A DNA stretch of 64,000 nucleotides, from assembly GCF_009707365.1 (NCBI RefSeq), contig NZ_CP046122.1, positions 1,426,001-1,490,000 of the forward strand. The letters run 5' to 3'. Source of the DNA: Microlunatus sp. Gsoil 973 (GTDB taxonomy: Bacteria > Actinomycetota > Actinomycetes > Propionibacteriales > Propionibacteriaceae). The notes under the pieces are model-generated. The model did no database searches and was not told the origin of the DNA. It was given only the letters and a program-made list of their open reading frames with translations. Positions 18,076 through 27,180 of this stretch are shown here, in pieces. Made by a program: the position numbers and the translations under genes. The stretch's first letter is position 1, and every line of letters begins with the position of its first letter.

Positions 18076-19168
18076 TTGTACCCGGCCACGAGATTGGTTA
18101 CAGCCGGCTGATCGGTGGGAGCCCGCCGAGTGCGGTGTGTCGGCGTCGAGTGTTGTAGAGGTTGAGCCAGGGCGCAAGGGCCGCTGCGCGTTCGGCGTTG
18201 CTGGTGAAGACTTGGTGGTAGGCCCACTCGATGGCCAGGGTGCGGTTGAAGCGTTCGACTTTGCCGTTCTGCCACGGGCAGTGCGGCTTGATGAACTTGT
18301 GTTTGGCGCCGATCGTCGTGATCACAGCAGCGAGGTCGGCTGATCGGCGATAGGACCAGTGATTGTCGGTGATCACGCGTTCGATCCGGTCGATGCCGTG
18401 ATCGGCGAAGTATTGCGCGGCGCGCGCCAGGAAGCTGGCGCAGGTAGGTCCTTTCTCGTCGTCCAGGATCTCGGAGTAGGCCAGCCGGGAGTGGTCATCG
18501 ACAAGCGAGTGGACGTAGTCGTAGCCGATCCGGGCCTTCTTCGCTGCGGCGGTTGAGCCCATCTGCCGGCCGTGGGCCTTCCAGCCGCCACCATCGGGGA
18601 TTTTGCCTATTTTCTTGACATCCATGTGCACCAGATCGCCCGGACGATCGCGCTCATAGCGGGTTGTGGTGGTCTTGGAGGCTCTGATCACCTCACCGGT
18701 CAACGGATCACAGTCGGCCAGGTAAGGAATCTGGCGACGGCGCAGGACCCGGCACACGGTGCGGGCCGGGACACCGAGCTCGGGACCAATCCAGTCCTGG
18801 CCCCGCCGTTGGCTCCGGCGCAGCTCGATGATCTTGTTCTCCACCGCTACCGGAGTCCGGTTCGGGCAGTGATGCGGACGTGAGGACCGGTCTTCCAGAC
18901 CGGCCTCGCCCTCAGCTCGATACCGTCCAACCCAGCGACTGGCACATTGACGGGACACCCCTTGAGCCTTCGCGGCATGGGCGACCTTCCAGCCCTGGTC
19001 ACAGACACGTTCGACCAACAGCTTGCGGCCACGAACATTCAAACGCGCGTTACGGTGGGACACGAGGACCTCCTGGAACGGTGAAGACGGCTATCTCCAC
19101 CGCACCCGGAGGTCCTCCTCAGGTCAACAACCGACGCGGAGTGTCATCAACGTCCCGGCCGAGTACAG
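18076..19168 (-). mobile_element. IS481-family insertion sequence, 1,093 bp
   Basis: The ends are inverted repeats of about 30 bp: TTGTACCCGGCC... on the left and, read inward, CTGTACTCGGCCGG... on the right, with later matches GA--TTG-T-ACA. Both ends are flanked by CTAG (18072-18075 and 19169-19172), a 4-bp target duplication. The single transposase gene is intact. The right-hand CTAG supplies the TAG stop codon of the dioxygenase-like gene, so insertion fell exactly at that gene's end without breaking it. Confidence 0.85.
18098..19063 (-). CDS. IS481-family transposase
   Basis: 321 residues. The N-terminal HTH pair (VERVCDQGWKVAHAAKAQG, SRQCASRWVGRYRAEG) is followed by the integrase core with DDE residues in LVHMDVKKIG (Asp), VITDNHWSYR (Asp) and QNGKVERFNRTLAIEW (Glu). 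The C-terminus YNTRRRHTALGGLPPISRL is the family signature. GTG 19063. Full length, so probably active. Confidence 0.93.
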   Translation of the reverse strand: MSHRNARLNVRGRKLLVERVCDQGWKVAHAAKAQGVSRQCASRWVGRYRAEGEAGLEDRSSRPHHCPNRTPVAVENKIIELRRSQRRGQDWIGPELGVPARTVCRVLRRRQIPYLADCDPLTGEVIRASKTTTTRYERDRPGDLVHMDVKKIGKIPDGGGWKAHGRQMGSTAAAKKARIGYDYVHSLVDDHSRLAYSEILDDEKGPTCASFLARAAQYFADHGIDRIERVITDNHWSYRRSADLAAVITTIGAKHKFIKPHCPWQNGKVERFNRTLAIEWAYHQVFTSNAERAAALAPWLNLYNTRRRHTALGGLPPISRL

Positions 19169-19927
19169 CTAGTCGCGGGCGAGAGCTCTTATGCCGTCCC
19201 ATTCCCGCCACAGGTCGGTCATGACGTCGAGCGATATATCGCTGTGGCCTTCGCGGGTCAGTCGGAAGTAGATGGCGTAGCGGATGTTCCCGGATACGTT
19301 CGATGCGATCCCGTGCCCGATCTGGTAATGCGATATGACTGCGTCGCCGGCGTTTGGGGTGAGCTGTTGCGGCTCGGGTAGCTGAACCGGCGGCATGCCT
19401 TGAAGGAGGGCCGTTGGGCCGGCCGCGGCGAAGTAGTCGGCGTACGTTCGGTGCGTGCCTGGCCATACGGTGAAATTGCCGGCGTCGGGGGTTGGCGTGT
19501 CAGAGAGGTATACCCCGACCAGCGCGGTGAAGTTCGCGATCGTCCCCTTCTTGACCCCGTTGTCCGGGGTGTACATGCCGTCGATGTGGGGATGGATTTC
19601 GGCGGCGGGTCCATTCGTGGGAAACCGCAATGCGATCTGCCCATGAGTCACCGGCAGCAGGGTGCCCTCGCCGATGACTGACTCGGCCATCGACCACAAC
19701 GGCGTGTCGACGAGCAGGCTCAAGATGGCGTCCGATCCGGTGATCTCCGGGCAGTAGGACTGCGCACGGAAGGTGGTCAGTTGCTGTGGGTCGATACCGC
19801 GCTCCCCGAGGGACGCGTTGATCGCGCGCAACGCCGCCTTGACCCTCTCCGGCGGCACTGCCCCTCGGATCAGTGTGAAGCCGTCGTCGTAGATCTGTTG
19901 TCGCTGCTGGTCATCCAGATACTCCAC
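19169..19927 (-). CDS. Phytanoyl-CoA-dioxygenase-like Fe(II)/2-oxoglutarate enzyme
   Basis: 252 residues. The facial triad is visible as HPHIDGMYTP (HxD, about 113-115) and the distal His in HYQIGHGIASNV, with the 2-oxoglutarate Arg likely in NIRYAIYFRL. Length and FTLIRGAVPPERV at the N-terminus fit the PhyH family. Such enzymes hydroxylate small molecules; beside a sugar ABC transporter it might process a modified sugar. GTG 19927 has GGGAG upstream. It follows the binding-protein gene by 87 bases; its stop codon overlaps the IS target duplication. Confidence 0.85.
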   Translation of the reverse strand: MEYLDDQQRQQIYDDGFTLIRGAVPPERVKAALRAINASLGERGIDPQQLTTFRAQSYCPEITGSDAILSLLVDTPLWSMAESVIGEGTLLPVTHGQIALRFPTNGPAAEIHPHIDGMYTPDNGVKKGTIANFTALVGVYLSDTPTPDAGNFTVWPGTHRTYADYFAAAGPTALLQGMPPVQLPEPQQLTPNAGDAVISHYQIGHGIASNVSGNIRYAIYFRLTREGHSDISLDVMTDLWREWDGIRALARD

Positions 19928-20014
19928 TGTGTACTCCCGATGCGTTTATGGTGTGGCCCCGACAGGGGCGAGCGGTTTCGATGCCGGCGTGCGCCACAAG
20001 TAGCCTTCGACAAC

Positions 20015-21697
20015 TTACTTCTTGCACTTCTCGATGGCCTGTGAGAACTCGGCACGCATCTTCTCGCCACCGCGAGACTTCCACTGCGAGCGCCACTCGT
20101 CCAGATCACTCATCTTCTTGCGACCAGTGACGATGCCGTTGTAGTAGTCGGTGCCGAGCTGGTCCAGAGCCGCACCCTTGGACACCTGGGTCGGCGAGTA
20201 GAGACCCATCGTCGGGTCTGCCTCAGCCACCTTCATGGCAGCTGCCTCGGTGTCCTGCGCGATCTTCGCCAGGCCCGGGTCGGTCGGATAGAAGAAGTTG
20301 ATCTCGCCGGTCTCGCACATGTAATTGAGGGTCATCTCATTGGCGACCTTCGGATCATCCAAGGAGGTCGGGATACCCTTGTCGTCGAACTTGAAATGTC
20401 GCCCTTCCATGCCATATTGCATGAAGGTGTATTCCTCGCTCCCGTACGGCGCGGCGTAGTAGTTCAGAATGCCGAGGAGTTCCTTGATCCTTGCCTCGTC
20501 CTTGATGCTGCTGGGGATTGCGCAGAAGCCGTAGATTCCGCTTCCCATCGGCAGTACTGGGTCGCCGCCGTCATGACCCGGAAGAGCGAAGGGGGCCAAT
20601 TTCGCCTGGGGGTCGGCCTTATGCAGGTCGCTCTGCTTGCCCATCATCCCCATCAGCGGGTTGAAGCCCTGAGCGAAGAATGCCACCCGGCCGGAGTTGA
20701 ACAGGTCGAGCGACTGCTGGAAGGTGACTGTCGCCGATTCCGGGTACATCGCACCGGCCTTCCACAACCTGGCGGCGAAGTCAACGGCGCTCGCGTACTC
20801 CTCGGTTTCGACCTGGTGAACGAGCTTTCCGCTGTCGTCGAGGCGCCAAGCGTTGGGCACGCCGTACATGGCCGCCCAAAGACCGCCGCCGAATCCGCTG
20901 ATTGCCCAGCTGTTCTTGCTGTTCTTCGCCCCCTTGGTGATGTTGGTAACCAGCTTGAACACCTCCTCGGCATTCGTCGGATTGTCGACGCCTGCCGCTT
21001 CTGCCCAGTCCTGCCGGTAGAGGTTGGTGCTGCCGTTCACCGGTTGAACGGGGCGTGGGACTCCGAACAGCTTGCCTTCGAAGGCTGTCCCCTTCCACGC
21101 CCAGTCGGGGAACAGATTCAGGTTCGGGAACTCCTCGATCCCCTTCCCCGTCAGGTACTTGGTGAGGTCGTGAAACGCGCCCTGCGAGACTGTCTTCTCG
21201 AAGGCGTTTGCCCCTGCCCCACCGGTGAAGTTGATGTAGACGATGTCCGGGAACTTCCCGCTCGCGGCGAGCGTGTTCAGCTTCGCCGGATACGAGTCCG
21301 ATGGAGCCAAGTTCGGCTGGATCGTCACGCCGAGGCGCTTGTTCAGCTCCTGCCACCACGGGTTCTTGTCGTACGCGGTCGGTGGCGGTGAGAACAGGAT
21401 CTGGAAGGTGGTGACCGTACCGCCGCGTCCCGGCGGCTCGGTGACCGTCTTGTACGGCTTCGGATACGCCGTCCATCCCAAGGGCACGCCCTCTTGGTCG
21501 GAGACGATCGCCCCAGGGATGTCCGGCGCGGCTTTGACATTGATATCCAGCGCATTGACGCAGGACGCCGCCGCCACCTTCTTGCTGTTCGACGTCCCTG
21601 CACATCCGAGCAGAGCGCCTCCGGCGGCGGCCGCCGTCCCGGCAAGCACCAAGCGCCGAGTGTAAGAGTGGTTGGCAATAGAATTGGGTAGCGACAT
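20015..21697 (-). CDS. Extracellular solute-binding lipoprotein (sugar ABC transporter)
   Basis: 560 residues. The N-terminus has TRRLVLAG followed by a hydrophobic stretch and lipobox LLGCAG (Cys about 32), so it is probably exported as a lipoprotein, perhaps by Tat given the RR. The mature part is a large family-1-type binding protein: TTFQILFSPPPTAYDKNPWW, FPDIVYINFTGG, GKLFGVPRPVQP, SGRVAFFAQGFNPL. This size fits the LplA/YtcQ group serving oligosaccharides or uronides. Its permease partner downstream of the promoter is damaged (21729-22763), so uptake may be lost. Confidence 0.88.
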   Translation of the reverse strand: MSLPNSIANHSYTRRLVLAGTAAAAGGALLGCAGTSNSKKVAAASCVNALDINVKAAPDIPGAIVSDQEGVPLGWTAYPKPYKTVTEPPGRGGTVTTFQILFSPPPTAYDKNPWWQELNKRLGVTIQPNLAPSDSYPAKLNTLAASGKFPDIVYINFTGGAGANAFEKTVSQGAFHDLTKYLTGKGIEEFPNLNLFPDWAWKGTAFEGKLFGVPRPVQPVNGSTNLYRQDWAEAAGVDNPTNAEEVFKLVTNITKGAKNSKNSWAISGFGGGLWAAMYGVPNAWRLDDSGKLVHQVETEEYASAVDFAARLWKAGAMYPESATVTFQQSLDLFNSGRVAFFAQGFNPLMGMMGKQSDLHKADPQAKLAPFALPGHDGGDPVLPMGSGIYGFCAIPSSIKDEARIKELLGILNYYAAPYGSEEYTFMQYGMEGRHFKFDDKGIPTSLDDPKVANEMTLNYMCETGEINFFYPTDPGLAKIAQDTEAAAMKVAEADPTMGLYSPTQVSKGAALDQLGTDYYNGIVTGRKKMSDLDEWRSQWKSRGGEKMRAEFSQAIEKCKK

Positions 21698-21728
21698 TGC
21701 TAATACCTTTCGCTGTTTCGCTTGAACG

Positions 21729-22763
21729 TCAGCCTTTGATGGCGCCGGTCAGTACGCCGCGAGTGAAGTAACGCTGCAAGAACGGGTACACCAGCAGGAT
21801 CGGGATCGTTGCCAACACAACGACGGCCATCTGGATCGCCTCGGATGGCGGCATCGGTCGGCTCGCTACTGCCTGAACGCCGTTCGTCACCGGCTCGCCC
21901 TGAATCACATAGAGTCGCAGCACTAATTGGATCGGCCATTTCGACGAGTCGTTGAGGTAGAGGAGGGCAGTGAAGTAGTCGCCCCAGTAGCCGACGCCGT
22001 AGAACAGGGCGATAACCGCCAGAACCGGCTTCGAGAGCGGTAACACGATGTGCCAGAAGACTTGGGCGGCATTAGCGCCGTCCAGGTACGCGCTGTCAGT
22101 CAGTTCTTCTGGGATGTTCATGAAGAATTGCCGAATGACAATCAGGTTGAATGCGTTGACCAGTGCTGGGAGTACAAGTGCCGCGTAGTTGTCGAGTAAC
22201 CCGAGGTACCGAATCAACAGATAGTTGGGGATGATGCCCGGGCTGAACAACACATACAGCGGAAGAAACCGCGAAGGACTCGCCGACACCTCGTGCCGCC
22301 AGTCCAATGGCACATACGGCACCGGGTCACCGTTCAGCGTCCAGTGCGACGTCTCACGCTGCCCGTTCTCGTAGCCGGCCCACACCACATCAGATGGCGC
22401 AAAGGCAATGACCCCGGCGACAGCGGGTGACAGTGCACCGCATAGCAACGCGGCTTCCGATCCGAACGACGACCCGATCACGTACACCCGATCGCAGGAC
22501 TGCCGCAGCACCTCGATACGTCGAAGGAATGTCTCCAATGGGATCTCCCACGGGCCGTCGTGCTGACCCGGGCCACCGAACCACCGGATCGATTCGGCGA
22601 CACACCCATACCCGGCAAATATCCGAACCCGATCCTCATCGATCCGGCCACTGGAGCCGGCCAGGACCAAGACCCCGTCCCCAGCAGGCCGGTCAGGAAG
22701 CCACCGCACACCTTCCGGATCGGCAAGATCGACACGAATCACTGAACCATCCTGCCGCAGCAC
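21729..22763 (-). pseudogene. Chimeric ORF: BAAT-type hydrolase N-terminus fused to sugar permease C-terminus
   Basis: Residues 1 to about 170 match the acyl-CoA-thioesterase/BAAT C-terminal hydrolase group: LRQDGSVIRVDL, VLVLAGSSGRIDEDR, ESIRWFGGPGQ, VYVIGSSFGSEAAL (nucleophile elbow GxSxG), FAPSDVVWAG, TSHWTLNGDPVPYVPLDW. From about 172 it becomes a carbohydrate ABC permease of the LplC/YtcP type: SPGIIPNYLLIRYLGLLDNY, RQFFMNIPEELTDSAYLDGA (EAA-like loop), VLTGAIKG end. The hydrolase lacks its catalytic Asp/His half; the permease lacks its first two or three membrane spans. The join near 22255 is in frame, so a fusion protein could be made, but neither half should work. A partner LplB-type permease gene is absent. 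Confidence 0.75.
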
Positions 22764-22896
22764 CCACTCCTCGACCGATCATGCCGGGCGACCAGGAAGC
22801 CCTTCATGATCCCTGGCCAAAAAAACACATTCCAACATCAGTTCCGCGAACGAGCGCTCACCGAACCCGCTGCTGGGACGCGGCGGGTCGAAATCG

Positions 22897-23127
22897 TCAG
22901 CGCGAGGCACTGGCCTGAATCCTGCTAAGCACCCGAGCTGAATTCAGATAGCCAGCACTGGCAACAGTGAGCAGCGCCGCCCCCAGGAACCTGAACCAAT
23001 CAGCATTCGACCAATCAAAGATGATCACAAGCCAGTTCGCGACTGCGAGCACGCCCCAGATCGTGCCTAGTGCGAGAGAGCCGCGCCAGGTCTGCGTGGC
23101 TGCCCACTTCGACCAACGAGCATCCAT
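22897..23127 (-). CDS. Small two-span membrane protein
   Basis: 76 residues. WRGSLALGTIWGVLAVANWL with the following IIFDW, and WFRFLGAALLTVASAGYLNS, form two hydrophobic helices, with a basic N-terminus and an Arg/Ser tail. No family recognised. Good codon pattern but no strong context, so moderate confidence. Confidence 0.5.
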   Translation of the reverse strand: MDARWSKWAATQTWRGSLALGTIWGVLAVANWLVIIFDWSNADWFRFLGAALLTVASAGYLNSARVLSRIQASASR

Positions 23128-23406
23128 GTCCTGAACCTAGCCGAGCGACGCGCCGTGAGCGCTTCGATCGCGGCGGGCGATCGTCGGCAAGGCGTTCCTC
23201 GACTCGTCCACCGCTCGTCTGTGTTTGAGGTCCGGTCTTCGGCCGACGCCACACGCGGCTGGTACTCACCTTGACAGGAATTCGCCGACGGGCGACTCGA
23301 CCAGTTGCGGCGTCGTTGATGATGTTGATGGTGTTCGCTACCACCAGAACCTCGACGGCCCCGTCCGAGCCTCTCGTGGCCTTGGGTACTGCTCGCGTGA
23401 AATGCT

Positions 23407-24111
23407 GTGAACGTGCGAGCAGAAGATCCGGGTGATCGCTTCGCGGGAATTGCCCGCGACTTGCAGAGCCAGCCGTCGGAAGAGGCGACGTTGGACAGGG
23501 TCGGTGTGTTGGCCCTGGAAACGATTGATGGCTGTGACCACGCCGGGATCACCATCCTGGACCGGCGTGAGCGGATCACCACAGTCGCCGCGACCGACGA
23601 CGTCGTTCCCACCGCCGATGAGCGCCAGCACGAGTTGGGTGAAGGGCCCTTGCTCCAGGTGCTGGCCGAACAGGACGCGGTGAGTTGTGCGGATCTGGCC
23701 CGTGACGACCGTTGGCCACGCTGGGGCAGCTGGGTAACGGACAATCTCGGCGTGAACAGCATGCTCTGCTTCCAGTTGTTCACCACCGAACGGTCCTACG
23801 GCGCGCTGAACATGTACAGCGACTCCCGGGCCGGCTTCGACGTCCACGACCGAACCATCGGGCTGGCCTTGGCCGCCCACGCGGCGGTGGCTGTTGCTGC
23901 CAGCCATGAATCCGAACACCTGAACATTGCCGTGGTGAATCGGACGATCGTCGGTCAGGCGGAGGGGATCTTGATGGAACGCTACGACCTGACAGCCGAG
24001 CAGGCCTTCGCCATGCTGGTCCGGGTGTCCCAGGCGGAGAACCGACGCGTCAATGTCCTCGCCCAGGAACTGATCGCCACTCGCCGCACACCTGGGATCC
24101 AACCTCAGTAA
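23407..24111 (+). CDS. GAF-ANTAR antiterminator protein
   Basis: 234 residues. The GAF sensor domain covers about 20-155 (CDHAGITILDRRERITTVAA, VNSMLCFQLFTTERSYGALN). The C-terminal ANTAR RNA-binding domain covers about 170-230 (IVGQAEGILMERYDLTAEQ, AFAMLVRVSQAENRRVNVLA). ANTAR proteins bind paired hexaloop hairpins in nascent RNA and prevent termination when the sensor is active. GTG 23407. A GC-rich hairpin follows the stop. Confidence 0.9.
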   Translation: MNVRAEDPGDRFAGIARDLQSQPSEEATLDRVGVLALETIDGCDHAGITILDRRERITTVAATDDVVPTADERQHELGEGPLLQVLAEQDAVSCADLARDDRWPRWGSWVTDNLGVNSMLCFQLFTTERSYGALNMYSDSRAGFDVHDRTIGLALAAHAAVAVAASHESEHLNIAVVNRTIVGQAEGILMERYDLTAEQAFAMLVRVSQAENRRVNVLAQELIATRRTPGIQPQ

Positions 24112-24112
24112 G

Positions 24113-24127
24113 GCCGCCGCCGGCGGC
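24113..24127 (+). terminator. Hairpin after the GAF-ANTAR gene
   Basis: GCCGCC, loop GCC, GGCGGC, starting two bases after the stop codon. No T-run. Candidate terminator. Confidence 0.35.
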
Positions 24128-24373
24128 TCGGGCGGTCTCGCCGGCCTGGTGCTCGACCGGCGGGTCTTCGGCGCCCCGGATCCTTGGTACTCCCCAGCGA
24201 CCCGCGGGCGAGCAGCCCACGGGACGCGGTGCCTCACCACGGCCGGGTACGGCATGACCGGGTCGCCGCGAAGCGTCAAGAGATGCCACACTGGGGAACT
24301 ACGGCGTTAGTGGCGGCCGGCCGCCCGTAACTCCGAGGGTCGGGCGTCGAGAAGCTGGCGCCCGACCTGCCCT

Positions 24374-25132
24374 TCAAGCCGCGCCGGCGGCGTTGGACCC
24401 CGGGGAGCGCAGCGACCTGGCCGGAGCATCTCCCATCGACTCCGACTGATCCGACAGGGTTTTGCCTGCGGCGGGCTGCTGGCCCGGACGGATCAGAAGC
24501 GTGAGCGCCGTGGCCAGCAACCAGAGCATGAACACAACCGCAGAGATTGGTCCGGTGACGCCCTCGACAGTTCCGGTCGCCAGCACCTGAGCCGGCACCC
24601 CGAGCAGATGGATGACCGCGCAGCCGACGCCCACCCAGGCGACCGGACGCGGCAGGGTGCGGGTGCGCGCAGCCAGACCGCTCACCGCGAGCAGCGCGAT
24701 TCCGAACCAGACCCCATCGGTGAAGGTCATCTCCTGAGCCAGCGCGAACAGCGACAGGACGCCGGCGTCTGGCGCACCCATCTGACCAGCCTTGGCCAGC
24801 GCATAGTAGACGCCGCTCCACACCATGTCGACGGCGAGATTGGCGGCGAGGAAGCCGTACACGATCGAGGTCACGACACCGGCCCGACGAGTCCGCCACA
24901 GCAGCGTCCCGATGAAGCCGGCGACCATGACCATCATCAGCCAGGTCCTCAATCCCTCGGCGTACAGCGCAGTCGGATGCTGATGCACCCAGGCGATGAT
25001 CTCGGTGTTCTTCGCGTTGCTGAAGAATGGGCCACTGTCCATTCCGAAGAACGCCAGCAGTACCAGCACCAGGCCGCCGACTCCGGCAATCCGGGACACC
25101 AGCCGGTACGACGTGTGATTCGGGACTTCCAT
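24374..25132 (-). CDS. Multi-pass membrane protein
   Basis: 252 residues with about seven hydrophobic segments, starting VSRIAGVGGLVLVLLAFFGM and ending before a hydrophilic Ser/Ala tail. GAGAGGAG just upstream supports ATG 25132 over the longer frame to 25495. No family motif I can name. It is divergent from the two-component system at 25279 with about 150 bases between, so it may be a target of that system. Confidence 0.7.
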   Translation of the reverse strand: MEVPNHTSYRLVSRIAGVGGLVLVLLAFFGMDSGPFFSNAKNTEIIAWVHQHPTALYAEGLRTWLMMVMVAGFIGTLLWRTRRAGVVTSIVYGFLAANLAVDMVWSGVYYALAKAGQMGAPDAGVLSLFALAQEMTFTDGVWFGIALLAVSGLAARTRTLPRPVAWVGVGCAVIHLLGVPAQVLATGTVEGVTGPISAVVFMLWLLATALTLLIRPGQQPAAGKTLSDQSESMGDAPARSLRSPGSNAAGAA

Positions 25133-25278
25133 CTTGGCTCCTCTCATCGGGTTGATGGAGCCAAACGCTAGGAAGCGGGGTCGCGGTTGTCGTCCTCCCG
25201 CACGCCCGATCTCGTCATCCCGACGGGTCCTCCTGCAGAAGGACTCCGGACGCCCGCGTGTGGTGCTAACTTCCGCCC

Positions 25279-27180
25279 ATGAGGGCCCTGAGGTCACGAC
25301 CGGCTCCGGCCGACCTGATGGTCGCGGCGGTGTTTGTGGTGGCCACGGCGACAGAATCGGTGTGGCGTGCCTGGGGCCGACCGGCCTGGCTGGTCCTGGG
25401 CCTGACCGGGCTGGTGCCCATGCTGGTGCTGGCCTATCGCCGTCGCTTTCCGCTGGCGGCGCTGACCGTGTACGTCGCCGCCGCCGCGGGTGCAACTGTC
25501 GTGCAGTCGCAGCTGCCTGACCCGACCGCGCGCACCACGTCAGCGTTCGTACCGATCATCGCGCTGCTCGTGCTCTGCTACTCCGTCGCAGCACACGGGG
25601 ACAGACGGGCGGTGTTGCTCGGCGCGCCGCAGCCGATACTCCTGGTTGTCCTTATCGACCTGCTCCAACCCGACGCCGGATCACTGGCGGTCGGCCTGCC
25701 CTTCATCGCGTTGATCATCGTCGGGCTCCCGATGCTGGCAGGCTGGCTGGTGCGGTCCCGGGCCGCTCTCCTGACCGAGCTCGATCAGACCGACCGAGCC
25801 CTCGCCGAGGAGCATCAGCAGCGTCTGCGCACCGTCCGGGCCCGCGAATCGCTGGCGCTCGCGCAGCGGCTCGCCACCGAACTGGAGAGCGGGCTGTCCA
25901 GTCTGCACGAACTCTCCAGACGGCATCAGGCCACACCCGGGGCCGGGATCGCTGAGCTCGAGGCGCAGGCCCGTTCGCTGCTTGCCCATACTCGCCACAC
26001 GGTCGTCACCCTCACCGAGGATGACGGCAACAATGATTCCGAGCCCGCAGGTCGCTCTCCCGAACGTATCGCGGGGATCGGTCGGGAGGACGGCGCGGCC
26101 GGCTGGACGGTCCTGGTCGCGGCGGCAACCGGCATTGCGATAGTGCTCGAGTCGCACGGCCAATGGAGCAACACACCTCTGGCGCTGGTCCTTTGCGGCA
26201 CGGTCGTTGCCGCGCTTGCGTGCCTGTCGTGGCGGCCACTGGAATGCATAATCCTGGCGTGGGCGGGCACCGCGCTCTTCGTCCACCTTGTCGCGCCGCT
26301 CGATCGCGGCGGAAGTCTGGTCGTCAGCGGTCTCGTAGTGACTGGCGCATTCCTGGTGGCATCGCTCGCCGAGCGTCTCCGGGCGCTTGCCGGGCTGCTG
26401 GTCAGTGTTCTCGGCAGCGCCCTGGTCCTATCGACAGCCGATCTGCCCGGAGCCGTTGTGCTGGGCTGTCTGGCCTGGCTCGGCGGCCGGGTGTTGCGTG
26501 GTCGGCTCCGCCTGCTCCGGCAGGTACGCGCAGCGCACGCAGCGCTCGACCAGCTACGGGCTGAGGAACTTCGTGCATCGAAGCTGGAAGAGCGGGCGGC
26601 ACTTTCCCGAGACGTGCACGACGCCATCGGACACGGCCTGACTGTCGTCGCCCTGCAGGCGGGCGCCGCGCTGCGCCTGGTCGACCAGGACCCGGCGGCC
26701 TGCGCAGCAGCATTGGCCACCATCGAACGGGTTACCGGCCAGGCGCTCGACGACCTGCACCGTGGCTTCGGCTCCACCGGTGACCTCGAGGCGCTGGTCA
26801 GTGACGCACGCGCCTCAGGCGTCTGCGTCACGGTGACAGGCACCGTCGAGCCACGCGGCGAACAACAACGGGTGCTGCACCGCGTCCTGCAGGAGGCCCT
26901 CACCAACGCGATCCGCCACGCACCGGGAGCCGCCGTGACCGTGTGCTGCGACGAGGACGACTCCGGGACCACGGTGACGGTGAGCAACGGCCCGGCCAGC
27001 CGGACGCCCGAGCCGCCGGGTGGCGGCCGCGGGCTCGCCGGAATGCGTGACCGACTGGCCACCGCGGGCGGCACGCTGGACTGGCGGCAGTCGCACGACG
27101 GCGGGTTCGTCCTGCACGCCTGGCTGCCGCGGCCCACGCGAAACCCGACGCCGAAACCGCAGCGGGAGGCGACCGCATGA
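25279..27180 (+). CDS. Sensor histidine kinase with duplicated membrane module
   Basis: 633 residues, about 1.5 times the usual NarX/DesK-type length. First membrane cluster about 10-160, then an amphipathic region (QQRLRTVRARESLALAQRLA) resembling a degenerate dimerisation helix. A second membrane cluster spans about 275-425. Then the HisKA_3 helix ERAALSRDVHDAIGHGLTVV (phosphoacceptor His) and the ATPase domain (LQEALTNAIRHAPG N-box, GGGRGLAGMRDR G-box). The stop overlaps the response-regulator start (ATGA), so the two are co-translated. Confidence 0.88.
   Translation: MRALRSRPAPADLMVAAVFVVATATESVWRAWGRPAWLVLGLTGLVPMLVLAYRRRFPLAALTVYVAAAAGATVVQSQLPDPTARTTSAFVPIIALLVLCYSVAAHGDRRAVLLGAPQPILLVVLIDLLQPDAGSLAVGLPFIALIIVGLPMLAGWLVRSRAALLTELDQTDRALAEEHQQRLRTVRARESLALAQRLATELESGLSSLHELSRRHQATPGAGIAELEAQARSLLAHTRHTVVTLTEDDGNNDSEPAGRSPERIAGIGREDGAAGWTVLVAAATGIAIVLESHGQWSNTPLALVLCGTVVAALACLSWRPLECIILAWAGTALFVHLVAPLDRGGSLVVSGLVVTGAFLVASLAERLRALAGLLVSVLGSALVLSTADLPGAVVLGCLAWLGGRVLRGRLRLLRQVRAAHAALDQLRAEELRASKLEERAALSRDVHDAIGHGLTVVALQAGAALRLVDQDPAACAAALATIERVTGQALDDLHRGFGSTGDLEALVSDARASGVCVTVTGTVEPRGEQQRVLHRVLQEALTNAIRHAPGAAVTVCCDEDDSGTTVTVSNGPASRTPEPPGGGRGLAGMRDRLATAGGTLDWRQSHDGGFVLHAWLPRPTRNPTPKPQREATA

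Noticed and set aside
23338-24291. A 317-codon minus-strand frame
   Set aside because: Antisense to the GAF-ANTAR gene; no motif.
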